This document shows, in pieces, positions 31,263 through 44,199 of a DNA stretch of 64,000 bases. A model generated the notes under the pieces. That model worked only from the letters and a program-made list of their open reading frames with translations. It was not told the origin of the DNA and searched no databases. The stretch is from Iris pallida (taxonomy: Eukaryota; Streptophyta; Magnoliopsida; Asparagales; Iridaceae). The DNA is taken from positions 19,505,425-19,569,424 of the forward strand of contig JANAVB010003400.1 in assembly GCA_029216955.1 (NCBI GenBank), given 5' to 3'. Every line of letters begins with the position of its first letter. Position 1 is the stretch's first letter. The position numbers were made by a program, and so were the translations under genes.

Positions 31263-34200
31263 TTAGTGACCTTTTGCCTCTGCCTTGTGGGACTTTGCTT
31301 TTGCCTGAAAGACCAGGAAAAAGAAGAAATTAGGTATTGCCCAAAGCACAAATATTAATATCTTTCCTTGTAACTTGCACCTATTAAACTGATAATTTTA
31401 ATCATATTCGAATATTTACAATTTAGATGCTTGCAATCACCCAACCGAAGTACATCATATAGAGCTAACAACCAAGATCCAAAAAAACAGTATAAACAGA
31501 TCAGTGTGGCTCCTATATTACAAATATAATATCACCTCCAGCTGATACCATTATTTGTCATTGACTGTTTGGTGTCACAAGTACTAGGCCCTAACAAGTA
31601 CCACGAAAAGCCAACCACCCTGCGACTAGGTCAAGTGGGGAAATAATTGCAGTTCAGCTGGTTTATTCAATTGAGAAAGTGAGCAAATTGAAATGTCCTT
31701 GTCCGAGCACAGGGCAGCTACTTCAATCTATGAAGAATCTGTGTGCGTTTGCGAGCTAGCGCACTCGCGTGTGGGTTCACGAGTTAGTATGCGTGCACAT
31801 CCCATCCAATTTTCTTCCAGTCCAATGATGAACCATATACTGAGACTCTATCTCATGTAGCTCAGCTTAAAGCTTGCTTCAAATTGCTCAAATCACCTAT
31901 GGCTTTTGGCTACATACGATATTTGAGTTTGAAGGCAGTTAAGTGCAAGGAAGCCAATTGATCACCAGCAATTTCTCCAGTAGAGGCAAGCGAACTCGGT
32001 CAGGGGTTGCAGAAAAGAAAAAGGAGGAATGAATCATCCCGAGGTACCCAGTTCTAGTACTTCACACCTCCCTTAAAGGCTATAATCACATATAGGCTAT
32101 AAGGAATTTCTATAGAGTTGGCATTTTGATCCTCCTATTCACATATTTCAAACTGCATCCAGATCATACCAAAATTACCTTAATGTTCCCTCCCAATCTA
32201 AAGATAGGATGGTGTTTTTTCTCCACTAATTTCATGTGGCCACCCTCTTTCCCAAATTTGGGTGTGTTTGGCAAAACATGTAATCCACCCAACCCAATTT
32301 AACCATGGAACTAGAGATTTCACGGGGTTGTAAGGAACCTGATAAACTAATCCATGTTCGTGAAAGTTATATGAAACCTTGTGAAACCCATGTTGAGTTG
32401 GCACATATAGAGGCTATAAGGAATTTCTATAGAGTTGGCATTTTGATCCTCCTATTCTCATATTTCAAACTGCATCCAAATCATACCTAAATTACCTCAT
32501 GTTGCTCCCAATCTAAAGATAGGATGGTGTTTTTTTCCACTAATTTCATGCGGCCACCCTCTTTCCCAAATGTGGGTGTGTTTGGCAAAACATGTAATCC
32601 ACCCAACCAAATTAAACCATGGAACTAGAGATTTCACGGGGTTGTAAGAAACCTGATAAACTAATCCACGTTCGTGAAATTTCTATGAAACCTTGTGAAA
32701 CCCATGCTGAGTTGGCACCAGCACAAAACATATATGCTATGGGATTCAACAGGTTGCAAATCATGTTGGGATTAAAAACACATTGGAATCATGAGAAGAC
32801 AGACCCGTTTACTGCTCTTTTTAGAGACTAAAAACTATCTAATGGATTCATGAGACTTCAATGGACTCCACTCAAAATAAAGTGAGCCTCGTAGTCGAAA
32901 AAAATTATAGGTGCTAAAAGGGTGGCCTGCCAGTTCTGAAACATAAAGAAATTATGTTTCAGACTTGTCAAACGACTGATACCTCATTGGTTGACAAGGT
33001 TTCAATGTTCAGTGAGAAGTTAACACGTCACGAAAACAGATATAGATCAACACGACATCTCAACTTGTATTGACCTTGAATAAAGATCAGTAGGCTTAAG
33101 GAAATTCCCAAGTCAGGGTTGAGTTTGGTAGCATAGGAGTTGAGGTGCAGTAGATAATAGATCTTGTCGGTTCCAAGCTGTAAACCAACATTCTGACGGT
33201 GTAATGCTACAGATTCCATCCTAAAATGTCAAAAATGTAACCATTGAATCCTCTAATCCACTTACCTATATCATCAACCAGGGAGATCTAGAAGCAGATA
33301 TTTTAATTGTCATTACAAGTGAAGGGAGAATAGAGAAAGGAAGAGTCGAGCAAAGAATTTCTTCATAATTGCATTCTTTCGACCCCAAAATAGCAAGGTC
33401 CGAAGTATTGTTATCATAACCTTCCTATGAGTATAGGTATCGGCACTTTCGAAGTATTGGATTTTTTATATTGGAAAACAAATAATTAGAAAAAAAATAG
33501 GCATAATTTTAATTATTTTATGTGTTGTTTCTTAGTAGTTTTGAAATTGAATGAAATAATAGTCACCCTTGTTGATTGGTTTACCTGCGATAAATTCCTT
33601 TATTTACATGCTTTTATACCCTTATTATGCTTTTACACCCTTGTTGATTGGTCTTTTCGTTCAGTTTTCTCTGCCGAATGACTGGGAAATAGACCCATCA
33701 ACGTCACTAATCGGTCAATATCGGTAGCGGACGGTATCGAATCGGCACATGTCAAAACGTATCATTATGCCGATATTACGAACTATGCAAAATAGTCATG
33801 TATGATCTTAAACTTCCCATAATGTTCTGCAAACACCTAAACAGGAGCTACTAACAAAAAATTTGAAAGACAAGGCAAACATTGATTTCCTTAATCCACT
33901 ATGCCATTAAAGACCCTTATTATTCTGACAATCTATTATACAAACACCTGCACACCATAGCCGAAGCATTAGTAGCATGAAGAAAAAGGACATGCAATAA
34001 TTCCTTCTGTTATTCTTGAAAGAATAAGTTTGGGTAGCATTACATCCCAACTTAATCAGGCTATGAAGATACGTGGTTCAAACTTCAAAGCTTTAGTCAT
34101 CCAACTCTACATGTCATATATCATAATAAGCCTCTGCTAATGTCACACTCAATCAAGAAACATGCAATAGGTCAATATGAAAACTAGTTGCCACAAGTTC

Positions 34201-37200
34201 CTAAGATCGTCTATGATATTGAAGACTTCAATCAAGTTCAACAACCTACAGCTACAAGCACCATTCATAAATTCACCATAAGCAAAGTGAATTGAGACCA
34301 CCAATTCCCTCGTAGGGGTTGAGATGCACTAGATGTAGGATCTGCTGTCAGCTCCAATTCATGTTGCATGCCAACATTTTGACGCTGCAGATTATGCCAG
34401 ACTTCATCCTAAAAAATACTTTCTAAGACGAACCTTGTGTCGGCTCCAATCCAATCTGCACGCCAAAATTATTCCAACATTTCGTAATGTTTGACTACCA
34501 GAAATAATGTAGCCTCACCCTTTAAAAATACTTATCCAAGACAAACCTTAAATGAATACTCTTTGCTTGCCATCTCTCATACTTAGCAATAAAAAAACAA
34601 CCCTTTTGCCCCTCCCCTGTACGTTTTCTCTAAATCCTTTGTCAAAGTTTTCAAAGTAATTTTCCCCAATCCCTACAAGTTTTGAACAAATCAGGTTGCT
34701 TATGGCTGAAAATATCCTCACCTCTTAAGTCTTAACCCCACAGCCTTGATTTCATCTAGTACGTCTCTAGTTAGTTCTTGGGTATCTTAAACTCTTAACT
34801 ATAGATAATACTTGGTCATAAATTCTCACAGGGTGACCAGCACACAATGAACCTATGCCAGTCAGTTTTATATAGTATTTTCTTTACTCCTCCTAAGAAC
34901 ACTTTCAATCTCCCTAATAGTCAACTCACCTCTTCCGAGAATGGACCTAAAAACCTAACCCTGTGACTCGAGTTCTGCCAACATATCGTGGCACTTTATA
35001 TTTGAGCATCTGATGGAGGGCCACCAGAGAGGTCATCTGGTGGATTTCAACATCACTTGTTTCAGCTGTAAACACTGGACACCAAGGCGACATGAATTCA
35101 ATGAAATCATCCATCCATTGACTCCTATGTTATGGTCAGATGTTCTGTTTAGCTGGTAAAGGGCCAAGGAGTCCTTTTGCGAGCGTAAGCCTTCCACCTT
35201 AAAGACACCTTCCTGTTGTCAACCTGCTAGGCAGTCAACAATCCCTTATCTGACCATGTTGCCATCTACTCAACATTGATCTGCAGCGATTCAATCCCAT
35301 GCAATCTTCCACCTCAAAAGAGCTTGGTTAGAGCCTCCTACATTTGACAAAACCATCACCAAATGCTGGGACAATATTCAGGCAACAGGAACAGGCAGCG
35401 TAAGGGCCAACATGGTTTTCAAGCTGCACACAGTATGGGGCCAACAGAGATGGTGCCATGAGCTTTTTGGTAGCATTACCAGGAAAAGCTGAACATAATT
35501 GCGAGCATTCACCACCCTCAATACCATTGTGGAGGCAGTAGGCACAATTCTTCTCAGCCAACAAGGTTCAATCATGACAACTTGAAATCAGTGCTGACTG
35601 AAATAAAAGATCAGGAGAATTTGCATGAGGCCAGCCCTCACAAGTAGAATGGTTTGGCCGAGGAGACTCTCAAAGTCCAAACACAGTTTTTTGCAATGTA
35701 GTCAATAAGCAACACCAAATGCTGGGTACCAAAGCTACAACAGTTATAGACCAGCAAGACATTATTGTTCAATTTCATGATCATAACAAGCACATGATTG
35801 GAGAGCAGACTTGCAGAATGTGCTAACTAACAGTCCTCCCAACATATATGAATAGTCTCTAAAGGAAGCCCTTATTTAAGAAAAATATAAGCGGCAATAT
35901 TTTTCTTTGTTGGGGACGACGCAACCAAATGGTTTTTCCAACCTTTTTCGAGAAATTTTGGTTACTAAAAAACTTGACCTCTCAGCCTGTTTGCTATGTT
36001 TAACTACAAGCAACAAGATCTTCATGGCATAACTATGCCATGTTCGTTGTTATTCCTATATGGCTGAGGCACCCGTAGGCACAAATGTCCTATCAGTCTT
36101 CTGAATTCTTTCTACAAGATTATCACCAAGGTCTCTCGACTCTTCAACAAGGCTCAAGTAGAAAATAGAAATCTTGAAAGACAACTACCAATCTAATTTC
36201 TCTGGCTGATACATTCATAGGAATACATTGTCAGCGTCATGACACCATGGCACATGCCAAAAAAAAACATTAAAGATCTTTCTTGAAAACACTATCCTGA
36301 ATAGCCCTTAGGCTTGGGTATGTTTGGTGTTGTAAAGTGGATAGGAATTTGGTATTCCATCCATATTACTGCATTTGGCATGAGCCACTTAAGAACTCCT
36401 GGGAGTAAAGAATTTCTTTGAGGATCAGATTCCAACCACATGAGGGGAATATATTTGTTAGTGAGAAGTGTGCTTTCTTCCCTTCTATCAATAACATAAT
36501 GCACATAATTTGATACCTAAAATTCTATATTCCAGAAATATGATATTTATACCAAACACAATAATACAAAGTTTTTAGGAATTTAATTCATGTGTACAAA
36601 ATTCATGAGAATACGGAATTCCTTGCAATAGTGCAATCCTCATACCATAACTTCAATCTCATAGCTTGAGAAACCGTCCTTGCAATTTCTCACTTGAGGT
36701 TTGGAATCAAAGAGTATTGTCTAGATTAGAAAATGCCCTAGCTCCCCTATGAATCGTCTCCTATTCATATCTTATTCATATCTTGGTCGACAATACTTTT
36801 GGGAAGTCAGCTCAAACAGGAGATCTACCTCTGGCCCTACTTTAATCTTGCGGATGATGTCCTGACCCGTATTCTCTACCATGCAGTGCAAGTCAACCTT
36901 CGTCAAATCAACAATCTACCATGATAGTCGTTTAGGCTATAATATGTGGATGAGTACCTTCTCCTATGGCTCATTGGCATTTGGCACTCTAATGGTAGTT
37001 CTCTATTTTTCCACACTCATCTTGTACATCAACAAGTCCTATTACTATATTGTATAACCTAAGGCTCAACCTGACGTTCACTTCATTAATAGCACGCTCA
37101 ATACTCAATAGTCAAACCAAAGACTTTCCATTCAATTACCTAAACTGTCAAATCATAGCCTTTGTGCTAACCATCAGCGACGTTAACCATAGATTGATCA

Positions 37201-39319
37201 TATTGTACATCGATTGGCAGATGGAAGGGTTATACCCTCTCACACAGTGAACTAGTGTGCCCAATATTATGCTACTTAACTTCACATCTTTCTTCCACCT
37301 CTCTTAATGAATGACCAACCTCATTGCATCTTTCTCTCAGAGTTTATTCTAAACAGGAACAAGTACTCTGTCAGTTTACCCAACGAGTTTTTACTGTTAA
37401 AGGAAAAAAAAACAGTCCATATGGACTGCCTCACAAAGTTGTCCTTTGAACATTCTCTTGTTCTATCGGTTCTCCTTGAGCAATAGACTTGACATTTCCA
37501 TCTGGTGTCCCTTTGGTACACATTTAGTAGCCATTAAATTCAAGCTACAAATTTCCCACTCACCTAACTCCATTAATTCTCTCTGGTCTTCCCGGAGGCT
37601 GAGAGGGGTGCAATAACTATGATTGTCATCTTCTGAACCAAACAGCAATAACAATGGACGGAAATTATCTTTGTGGAGACTGCTGGACCTTCACATCAGT
37701 GTTGGCAGGTGTTTCTTCTTCAGTCAGATTGGTTCCGCTGTTTGCATGTTCTTTTGAGTTCTACAGTGGTTGCATTTGTTGCTTATTCAGGATTCTGTCC
37801 TTAGATATGAGGGGGCTTTACCGGATGCATTTTGTTCCATTTTTCCTATCCATATGCAAGTCTATATATGTCATCCTACTTATCTAGTCCTAACATCATT
37901 ATCTCAATGGAAACGGGTGATTTGCTGTCCATCTATCAAAACATGACTTTCCCAATCCTTTCTCTATGATTCTATTTTGAAAATAAAAGAGATTTTTGGG
38001 GTAATAAAGTCTTGACTCTTATAATCTACACACATTCAGATCCTAAAAATATTAAGCAAAGGTACCTGTTCATCCTCTATATAATATCCAGTGACAATTT
38101 CTTGGAATTCATCGAAGGGAATTCATATGGACCTAGAGAAAATCAAAGCTATCCCGAGCATGCAGGCACCTAGAAATCAAAGAATTAAGGGGTTTGCACG
38201 GAAGACTGGCATAAATCAGGAGATTTATTGTGAACTTCTCCGACAGATGTCAACCATTTACCAAACTGATGAAGAACGGCGTCTCATTCGTGCAGGATGA
38301 GGCATGCCAACAAGCCTTCGAGGATATCAAACGATACTGGATGAATCCTCCAATAACAGTAGCTCCTGTTACGAACAAACCATTCCTAGTATATGTAGGT
38401 GCAATGGACCACGTCTTGGGTGTCCTGCTGGCATAGAAAAAACGAGAACCACGAACAAGCGATACTACTTAAGTCAGATGATGACCAGTGCAGAACGTCA
38501 GTACAATCACATTGAGAAGGAATGCTTGGCGTTAGTATTCGCTATTCAAAAGATGCAAAATTATATGATTGGGCAATCAATGCTCGTATTCCCAAATCTT
38601 GATATATGAGATAATAGTTGATCAAGGTGATTACGGAGGATGATATAGGATTTTACATGATTTTCCCATCACCTGCTTAATATGTAATCGGTATATTATT
38701 CATGCTTCTTAACCTGGCTACATTGGATCCGTATTGTTCTATATCGGTGTACCATATATAGTACTGGTCCTGACTATTGCATTTATATGTGCCCTGACTA
38801 CCCATTGCACTGATAGGTTCCCAGATTACCTTATTAATATTATACTCCTATTTACCTGTACGGATTCCCTTGTATTAGGATAGTGCTTTTATAGTGGACT
38901 AGAAAAGGAGAAAATTGTTTGTGATTGATATAACTATTGGGTTAATTTAGATTATTATCCCCTTGTACCCGAAGGCTAACTTGGATTACTCTCGATGTAC
39001 TCGTACTTCGATACGATATTCTAGGATGAATTGTCAAGTGCCCACGTCCTAGTATCCAATGAAATTGCAGGTATAATTATCTAATTAAAATTCAACTAGA
39101 GCATTGGGTAGGAGAGGATTCTGATCTTCATTCGTTGTTATCGGTTAGTCCGTCAGATAGAGTGACATATCCACTAACTGGATGGTCGTATTTGTTGTTA
39201 TATATCTCGGGTACCGACCACAGTGACTGTCCTCAGGGAGTGTCGTAGGCTGTTATTATATATACTACTTATAGACCCTATTTGAGGATCTGATGTGGAA
39301 GGAGAGAATGAAAAAAGGG

Positions 39320-39364
<45 letters not shown>

Positions 39365-41955
39365 GGCTTGTTCACGGGATTATTGTGAGTATGATTTGTA
39401 TACACAAGAATAGCACTCATGTTTGTTGTTGTTGGTTTCATCCAAACAGGGAATTATACATTGGAGCAAGGTTCGCGATATCGATATCGATCGGACCCTT
39501 TCTACGAGTATCGTGGTCAGCAATATCAGTGGTTTCAGATTGAAGTATCGGATTTTTTTGGTATCAGATAGCAATTATCAATAAATTTAGAAAAAAATAT
39601 TTTAGACATTTATGCATAATTTTAAGTTTTTATGTATTGTTTTATAGTAGTTTTGAAAGTGAATGAAACAATAGTCACCCTGAATGATTGGTTTATCTAC
39701 GATAGATAAGTTTTCATTTACATGCTTTTACAACCTTACTATGCTTTTACATCCTTGCTTATTAGTCTTTTCCATTTAATTTTCTTTGCCGAATTGACTA
39801 GGAAAGAGACCGCAATGTCGGTATCGATGAGTATCGGTATCGGAACATGCCAAACCGTATCGGTATCGACAATATCGAATGGATATCGGCCGATACTACA
39901 ACTATGCATTGGAGAAGAACCAAGATAATTAAAAAGGGTTTGACAAGGTTTCTTGCCCGGGACTATCCTACAACAGATATTGCATGTTCATGTATAGAGT
40001 CCCAAGATTGTCATAGAATAAAATGACAACTTACATGATACCTTCCACACCTTCCCTTTTTCTTGTTGACAACGCCTCCAATGTAACCCAAAAATGAACT
40101 GTAATGGGAAGTAAAGAATGGAACCTATTAGAGAGATCCATGTTTAAAAGACAAAGCAAAATGGTCTCCAACCCATATTGTGTCCATACCAGTATCTCTA
40201 TGGTACGGCATGGTTGACTACTTTACCTATATGAAAATGTCTATATCTTGTATCTGTATGGTACCGCGCCATTGGAGACCTATTGATACTAACTGGCAGG
40301 AAGAGGAAGGGATCACCAGTGCACCTGTACAACCCTAACAACAAATTTGCGAAGTTGCCAAAAAGTTGGCCCCCATTCAGAACCCTCCACTATATTTTTT
40401 TATAAAACGCTCTCCAGTTTAAGAAAACAGCTATAACTTTCAATCATTATGATTTAGTACACAAAAGCTAATCCGTTATAGGAAACTAGTTAACACTTAA
40501 CAGGTAGAAATTGTGACATAAGCATGACACCACAGAAAACAACAAATGCAGGAAATCATAACTAATGGTAGTGGGTTATATGCCATGACAATTTGTGATA
40601 GCAGGTTATACTCAACAATTAAACCCATATATGTTGTTCAAACACGGCCACGGCAACACAGACAAGTCACTAAAATAAGCACACTGTATATTTATATTAT
40701 TATTAGTGGTTGTCCATATCTTGTCTGAATCTCTGACGCAAACGCAAAACCAATTTTGGCATCTAAAGCCATATTGCATACATAGAACATAGTTTGATTA
40801 ACCAAGCACCCAAAAGAAAGAAGTAAATCAATATTAAAATCTCAACTGAACCTCCAATAACATTGTTGATTATATGTTTCAGAAATGAAACTGTAAGAAA
40901 AGGTAGAATTTTCAAGTCATAATACAGAACCATACAAAAAAAGCTTGTATTCTTATTCTGGGTATAATCACTTTAAAAAGTATATTCTCCTTGAACATGC
41001 AGAGCTTGGCCGCTTGAGATATCAAAAGTTGATTACATGACTAATTCTGATTTCTGACCATCCACGTAATTCGTATTTCAATATTTATATATCTTCTTCG
41101 CTCCTTAAACATTTTTAAACATTTTCAAGGATGGCTCAGACAAAAAACATCTACTTATTAATGGGGGGCTTGTAGGAAAATCAAATGCAATGAGACTTTC
41201 AGGTTTCTTTATGTTTTTTTTCTTGTATTTATTTACTCTCTCAAATTTAACCACCATTTTCTTTCCCTACCAAAAATCCCTCTACTACGTGTAGCACGAA
41301 GACCTAGATCTACTTAGGTCCAACGCCAACCAAATTGAAGATCATTTATTAATCTCCAGATTCCTATATATATATTATCAACTTGTAATATAATCAGCAC
41401 AAGCCATAGTCAAAATTTCCTCAAGCTCATTAAAGAGCTAACCTCCTTTTGGCGTTCACACAGGGCAGCTTTACGAAGGGACGTCAGGAAACATAACTTC
41501 CTATGCCATGCAGCCCAAAATCAATCCAAAGAGCCCGAACTAAATCCACAAAATATATCATCAAAAATCTCAGAATTCCCCCCATTTACTTAACAAAGAC
41601 CCTAACAAGACTTGAACTATAACTGTACACAATCAAGAAATCGACGAGGAAACAAACAATCCGACACGATCGACATATATAAATTATTCAGATCAAGACA
41701 TAGGATTTCAGATATAAAAATATATTCCGATGGAATCGGAGCGAGGGGTATACCTTGAGATAGGAGAGCTTCATGCTCCCATAGACGACTCCGAAGCTCA
41801 AGGCACTAGCACGAGCCACCTGTTCAATCAATCAATGAATCGATGATGATGATGACTTCAATTATATACATACAATATCAACAATCAAATGGATAGAGAG
41901 AGGGGCTTACGAGAGCTAGAGTACTGACTCCGGAGTAGAGTCCTGGAAGCGCCAT
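31263..41955 (-). CDS. Mitochondrial ATP synthase subunit e (ATP-synt_E family), three exons
   Basis: Exons on minus: 41911-41955 (15 codons, MALPGLYSGVSTLAL), 41754-41819 (22 codons, VARASALSFGVVYGSMKLS then YLK) and 31263-31304 (13 codons plus TAA, AKAKSHKAEAKGH). All junctions are GT..AG: donors GTAAGC and GTATAC, acceptors AACAG and TTCAG, all phase 0. The 50-residue product has the conserved plant start PGLYSG-S-TLALVAR, one short membrane helix with a GxxxG motif (G25-VVY-G29) and a Lys/Ala/His-rich tail. Subunit e sits in the inner-membrane Fo sector and, in yeast, helps F1Fo dimerise through GxxxG. Intron 1 is 91 bp. Intron 2 is 10,449 bp and full of transposon debris, yet the exons look intact. 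Family assignment is from recalled plant sequences. Confidence 0.85.
31305..32093. other. Intron 2, 3' part, no recognised element
   Basis: Non-repetitive within the window. It ends in the acceptor at 31305-31306, preceded on minus by a CTTTTTCCTGGTCTTTCAG tract that suits a splice acceptor. Confidence 0.5.
32094..32718. repeat. 317-bp tandem duplication inside intron 2
   Basis: Copy one starts at 32094 and copy two at 32411, both with AGGCTATAAGGAATTTCTAT. Copy two ends at 32718 with GTTGGCACC. They differ by scattered substitutions and small indels, so this is an old local duplication. Confidence 0.85.
33395..33790. repeat. TATCGG-ended repeat family, copy A
   Basis: Shares a core (TTTTATGTGTTGTTTCTTAG, GTTTTGAAATTGAATGAAA, TACATGCTTTTATACCC) with copies at 39462 and 53690. 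The ends carry runs of TATCGG and CGATA motifs. It looks like a non-autonomous DNA element with poor TIRs and no coding capacity. Confidence 0.6.
33791..38084. other. Intron 2 middle, mostly unrecognised
   Basis: Mostly unique AT-rich sequence. Diverged similar segments near 33120-33220 and 34313-34410 (AACATTCTGACGG/AACATTTTGACGC plus CTTCATCC) suggest old repeats. No intact ORF or terminal motif is convincing. Confidence 0.4.
38085..38600 (+). pseudogene. Ty3/Gypsy RT-RNase H fragment
   Basis: Two or more plus frames give a collinear Gypsy match: GIHMDLEKIKAIPSMQAPRN, then RCQPFTKLMKNGVSFVQDEA, CQQAFEDIKRYWMNPPI and KPFLVYVGAMDHVLGVLLA, then an ERQYNHIEKECLALVFAIQK segment of RNase H. It has stops and frameshifts and lies antisense to the ATP synthase gene. 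No LTRs are recognised. Confidence 0.8.
39328..39362. repeat. (TA)n microsatellite
   Basis: Short TA array in intron 2. Confidence 0.9.
39462..39912. repeat. TATCGG-ended repeat family, copy B
   Basis: The best-preserved intronic copy. Its ends are TTCGCGATATCGATATCGAT and GGATATCGGCCGATACTAC. The core is shared with copy A (about 33480-33700). Confidence 0.65.
39913..41753. other. Intron 2, 5' part
   Basis: No coding or transposon motif is recognised. It ends at the GTATAC donor (41748-41753). Confidence 0.45.
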
Positions 41956-42022
41956 TGATGAAGAGGAGAGGGGAATATGTGAGTTGGTGATGGAGAAGAG
42001 GAGGAGGAGGAGGAGCTGCCAG

Positions 42023-42039
42023 AAACCCTAGATATATAG
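42023..42039 (-). promoter_or_regulatory. ATP synthase e promoter: TATA and telo-box
   Basis: On minus, CTATATATC (42031-42039) is followed by TAGGGTTT (42023-42030), the complement of the AAACCCTA telo-box common in promoters of ribosomal and mitochondrial housekeeping genes. The ATG is 76 nt from the TATA edge, giving a short pyrimidine-rich (CTC/CTT) leader. Confidence 0.6.
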
Positions 42040-42231
42040 TTTTATTTTTATTAATTCTACTTGGAAAACAAGCCAGTTGAAAACGAATCGAATATTAGGG
42101 TTTTGGATCTCAGAATTAGAGCTCCAATAGTTGTTGGGTTGGGCTCGGGTTGCAGGAGTGATCTGGTTTCTTTATTGGGTTCGTATAAGACAAATCTTGC
42201 AAGAAAGTAAAATAATAATAATAATAATATA
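42040..42231. other. Upstream region of the ATP synthase e gene
   Basis: Short proximal promoter bounded by a Helitron insertion only about 190 bp from the TATA box. It includes another TTAGGGTTTT near 42096. Confidence 0.5.
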
Positions 42232-42629
42232 TCTATTCTACTATATAATAGAAAAATTTGGTGGTGAAACTTTTGAATTCCTAAAATACCCTTAAGTATT
42301 TTATATTCATGATGTTATTATGNNNNNNNNNNNNNTCAACTTGCATGTCATTTATGTTTAAGAGTCAAAGCAATAAAATTTGCATGCAAGTTTACTTTTT
42401 TCATATAACTTTTCATATTCCAATGGTAAAATTTTCTATCCTTACCATTTTCGAAATATTATTATTCTCAATAGAAAAATTAAAAAAAGAACAAAATTTG
42501 TAGTTTGAATCTCTTGGCATTATAAAAAGAAAACACACATCAATAATTATCTGGAAAAGACGAAAAGATGACAACTGAGATTATGATATTCTGACTAAAA
42601 TACGTGCAAAACACGTACATGTAGACTAG
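42232..42629 (+). mobile_element. Canonical non-autonomous Helitron (398 bp)
   Basis: The 5' end is TCTATTCTACTATATAATAG. The 3' end has hairpin TACGTG-CAAAA-CACGTA (42601-42617) followed by CATGTAGACTAG. It is inserted between A (42231) and T (42630), as Helitrons require. It includes the 13-N gap and has no coding capacity. Confidence 0.85.
42323..42335. other. Assembly gap (13 N)
   Basis: Thirteen undetermined bases inside the Helitron. True length is unknown, and a reading frame spanning it is not meaningful. Confidence 1.
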
Positions 42630-42700
42630 TAATAATAATACACATTCCTCCAATGGAGATCCAATTACTTTATGCTACCCTTTATTTGAAAAGTAATATT

Positions 42701-43285
42701 GTTTGCACCTCAAAATTGTCCGTCCAAATCATTCTTATTTGGTAGCTGACGTGGCGTATTAAATAGCATTATGTAGCATCTAACATAGGCAGCTAACATA
42801 GCAAATTTTAACCCAAAAAATTAAATATCCACTTTTTTATGTTAATATTGATATTAATATTAATATTAATTTAATATTAATATAATGTTAATGTTAATAT
42901 TAATTTTAATTTTAATGTTAATAATAATTTTAATTAATTTTAATCTTAATTTTAATGTTAATGCTAATGCTAATTTTGACCGTCTAAATTAATGTTAAAA
43001 TTAAAGTTAACTTTAAAATTAAAATTAACATTAACTTTAATATTAAAACTGAAATTATAAATAATATTAAATTAACAATAATTTTATTAAGATTATGATT
43101 AATATTAATATTAGAATTAACATTAATATTAACATTAACATTAAAAAATTGGAAAATTGATTTTTTTTTGGTTAAAATTTGTCATGTCAGATGTCATGTT
43201 AGATGCTACGTAATGCTATTTAACACGTCACGTCATTTGTCACATAAAGATTGATGGTTTGGAGGGACAATTTTGAGTGCAAATA
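42701..43285. mobile_element. Fold-back element with ~150-bp imperfect terminal inverted repeats
   Basis: The left end (TTTGCACCTCAAAATTGTCC ... TAAATAGCATTATGTAGCAT) is the reverse complement of the right end (ATGCTACGTAATGCTATTTA ... GGACAATTTTGAGTGCAAA), with about 85% identity by eye over about 150 bp. The interior is built of TTAATG/TTAATA hexamers that turn into their own complement about the middle (near 42975), so nearly the whole element can snap back. No ORF is present and the TSD is not clear. Confidence 0.8.
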
Positions 43286-44199
43286 GCATTAATCTTATTT
43301 GAATATGGGATTTCACTCATCTTTGAATATTAGCATCACCAAATAGACGAAAAACAAATTAAAGAAGTTTTTCTAGTCATATGATATCAATAGAAAAAAT
43401 AAGAAGATAAGTAATATTTGTAGTCCAATTGATTAATAATATCAACAATTAAATTAGATCTATATTGATCCATATATAAAGTTGCAGGGGAATTTGAACA
43501 CTGAACTGGAGCACCACAAATGGTGTCACAATCTGAGGAAAAACTTTAATGAGATAGTAAAATCACTCATAGGATCTCATCTTCATAAACTTAAATGGAG
43601 GCAATGAAATCAATCAGAAGATCTCATCTTCATGTAGAGTAATTTCAATCCAAAATATTTCTCCCTAATAAATAATAAGGAATTTTATAAAGAAGGAACA
43701 TTATCTTTTGTTATACATGTAAGGAGAGACATAAATTCTTTACGCTTTTTTTCATGTTTCTTTCTGTTTTTGTAGTGTTAAGTTGGTTTGACTAATTAAA
43801 ATCCTTATTGGGGAGACAAAATGCCCCTACTTGCAAAGCAATCGATACATACATATACAATGATTTATGGAATACAAGGTAGACATTACTTGTCTAACCT
43901 ATTATTGACACCATTGTAGTTAAAATCATTCCCTTTATTAAGATAGTATAGAATTTCTTCATCAGAGATTATATTATCAGTAATCGATCATGCGTTTGGT
44001 TTGTTACTTATGTACTCCTCTAAGGCAACATCAACATCAAAATTAGATAAATCAACCACAAACTGTTAATTAGAATTGGTCCCTCCGTCGAGTCCAATCC
44101 ATTGACGTCTATAACATAAGGCTTTGATCATTGTGACGGGAAGCACTTTCGCTATATCCTTCGATGTAGATGATCAAAGGCCTTCTTCTTCAGCTACAT
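43286..44199. other. Unassigned intergenic
   Basis: AT-rich with a short repeat GATCTCATCTTCAT (about 43575 and 43620). No gene is recognised. Confidence 0.4.
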
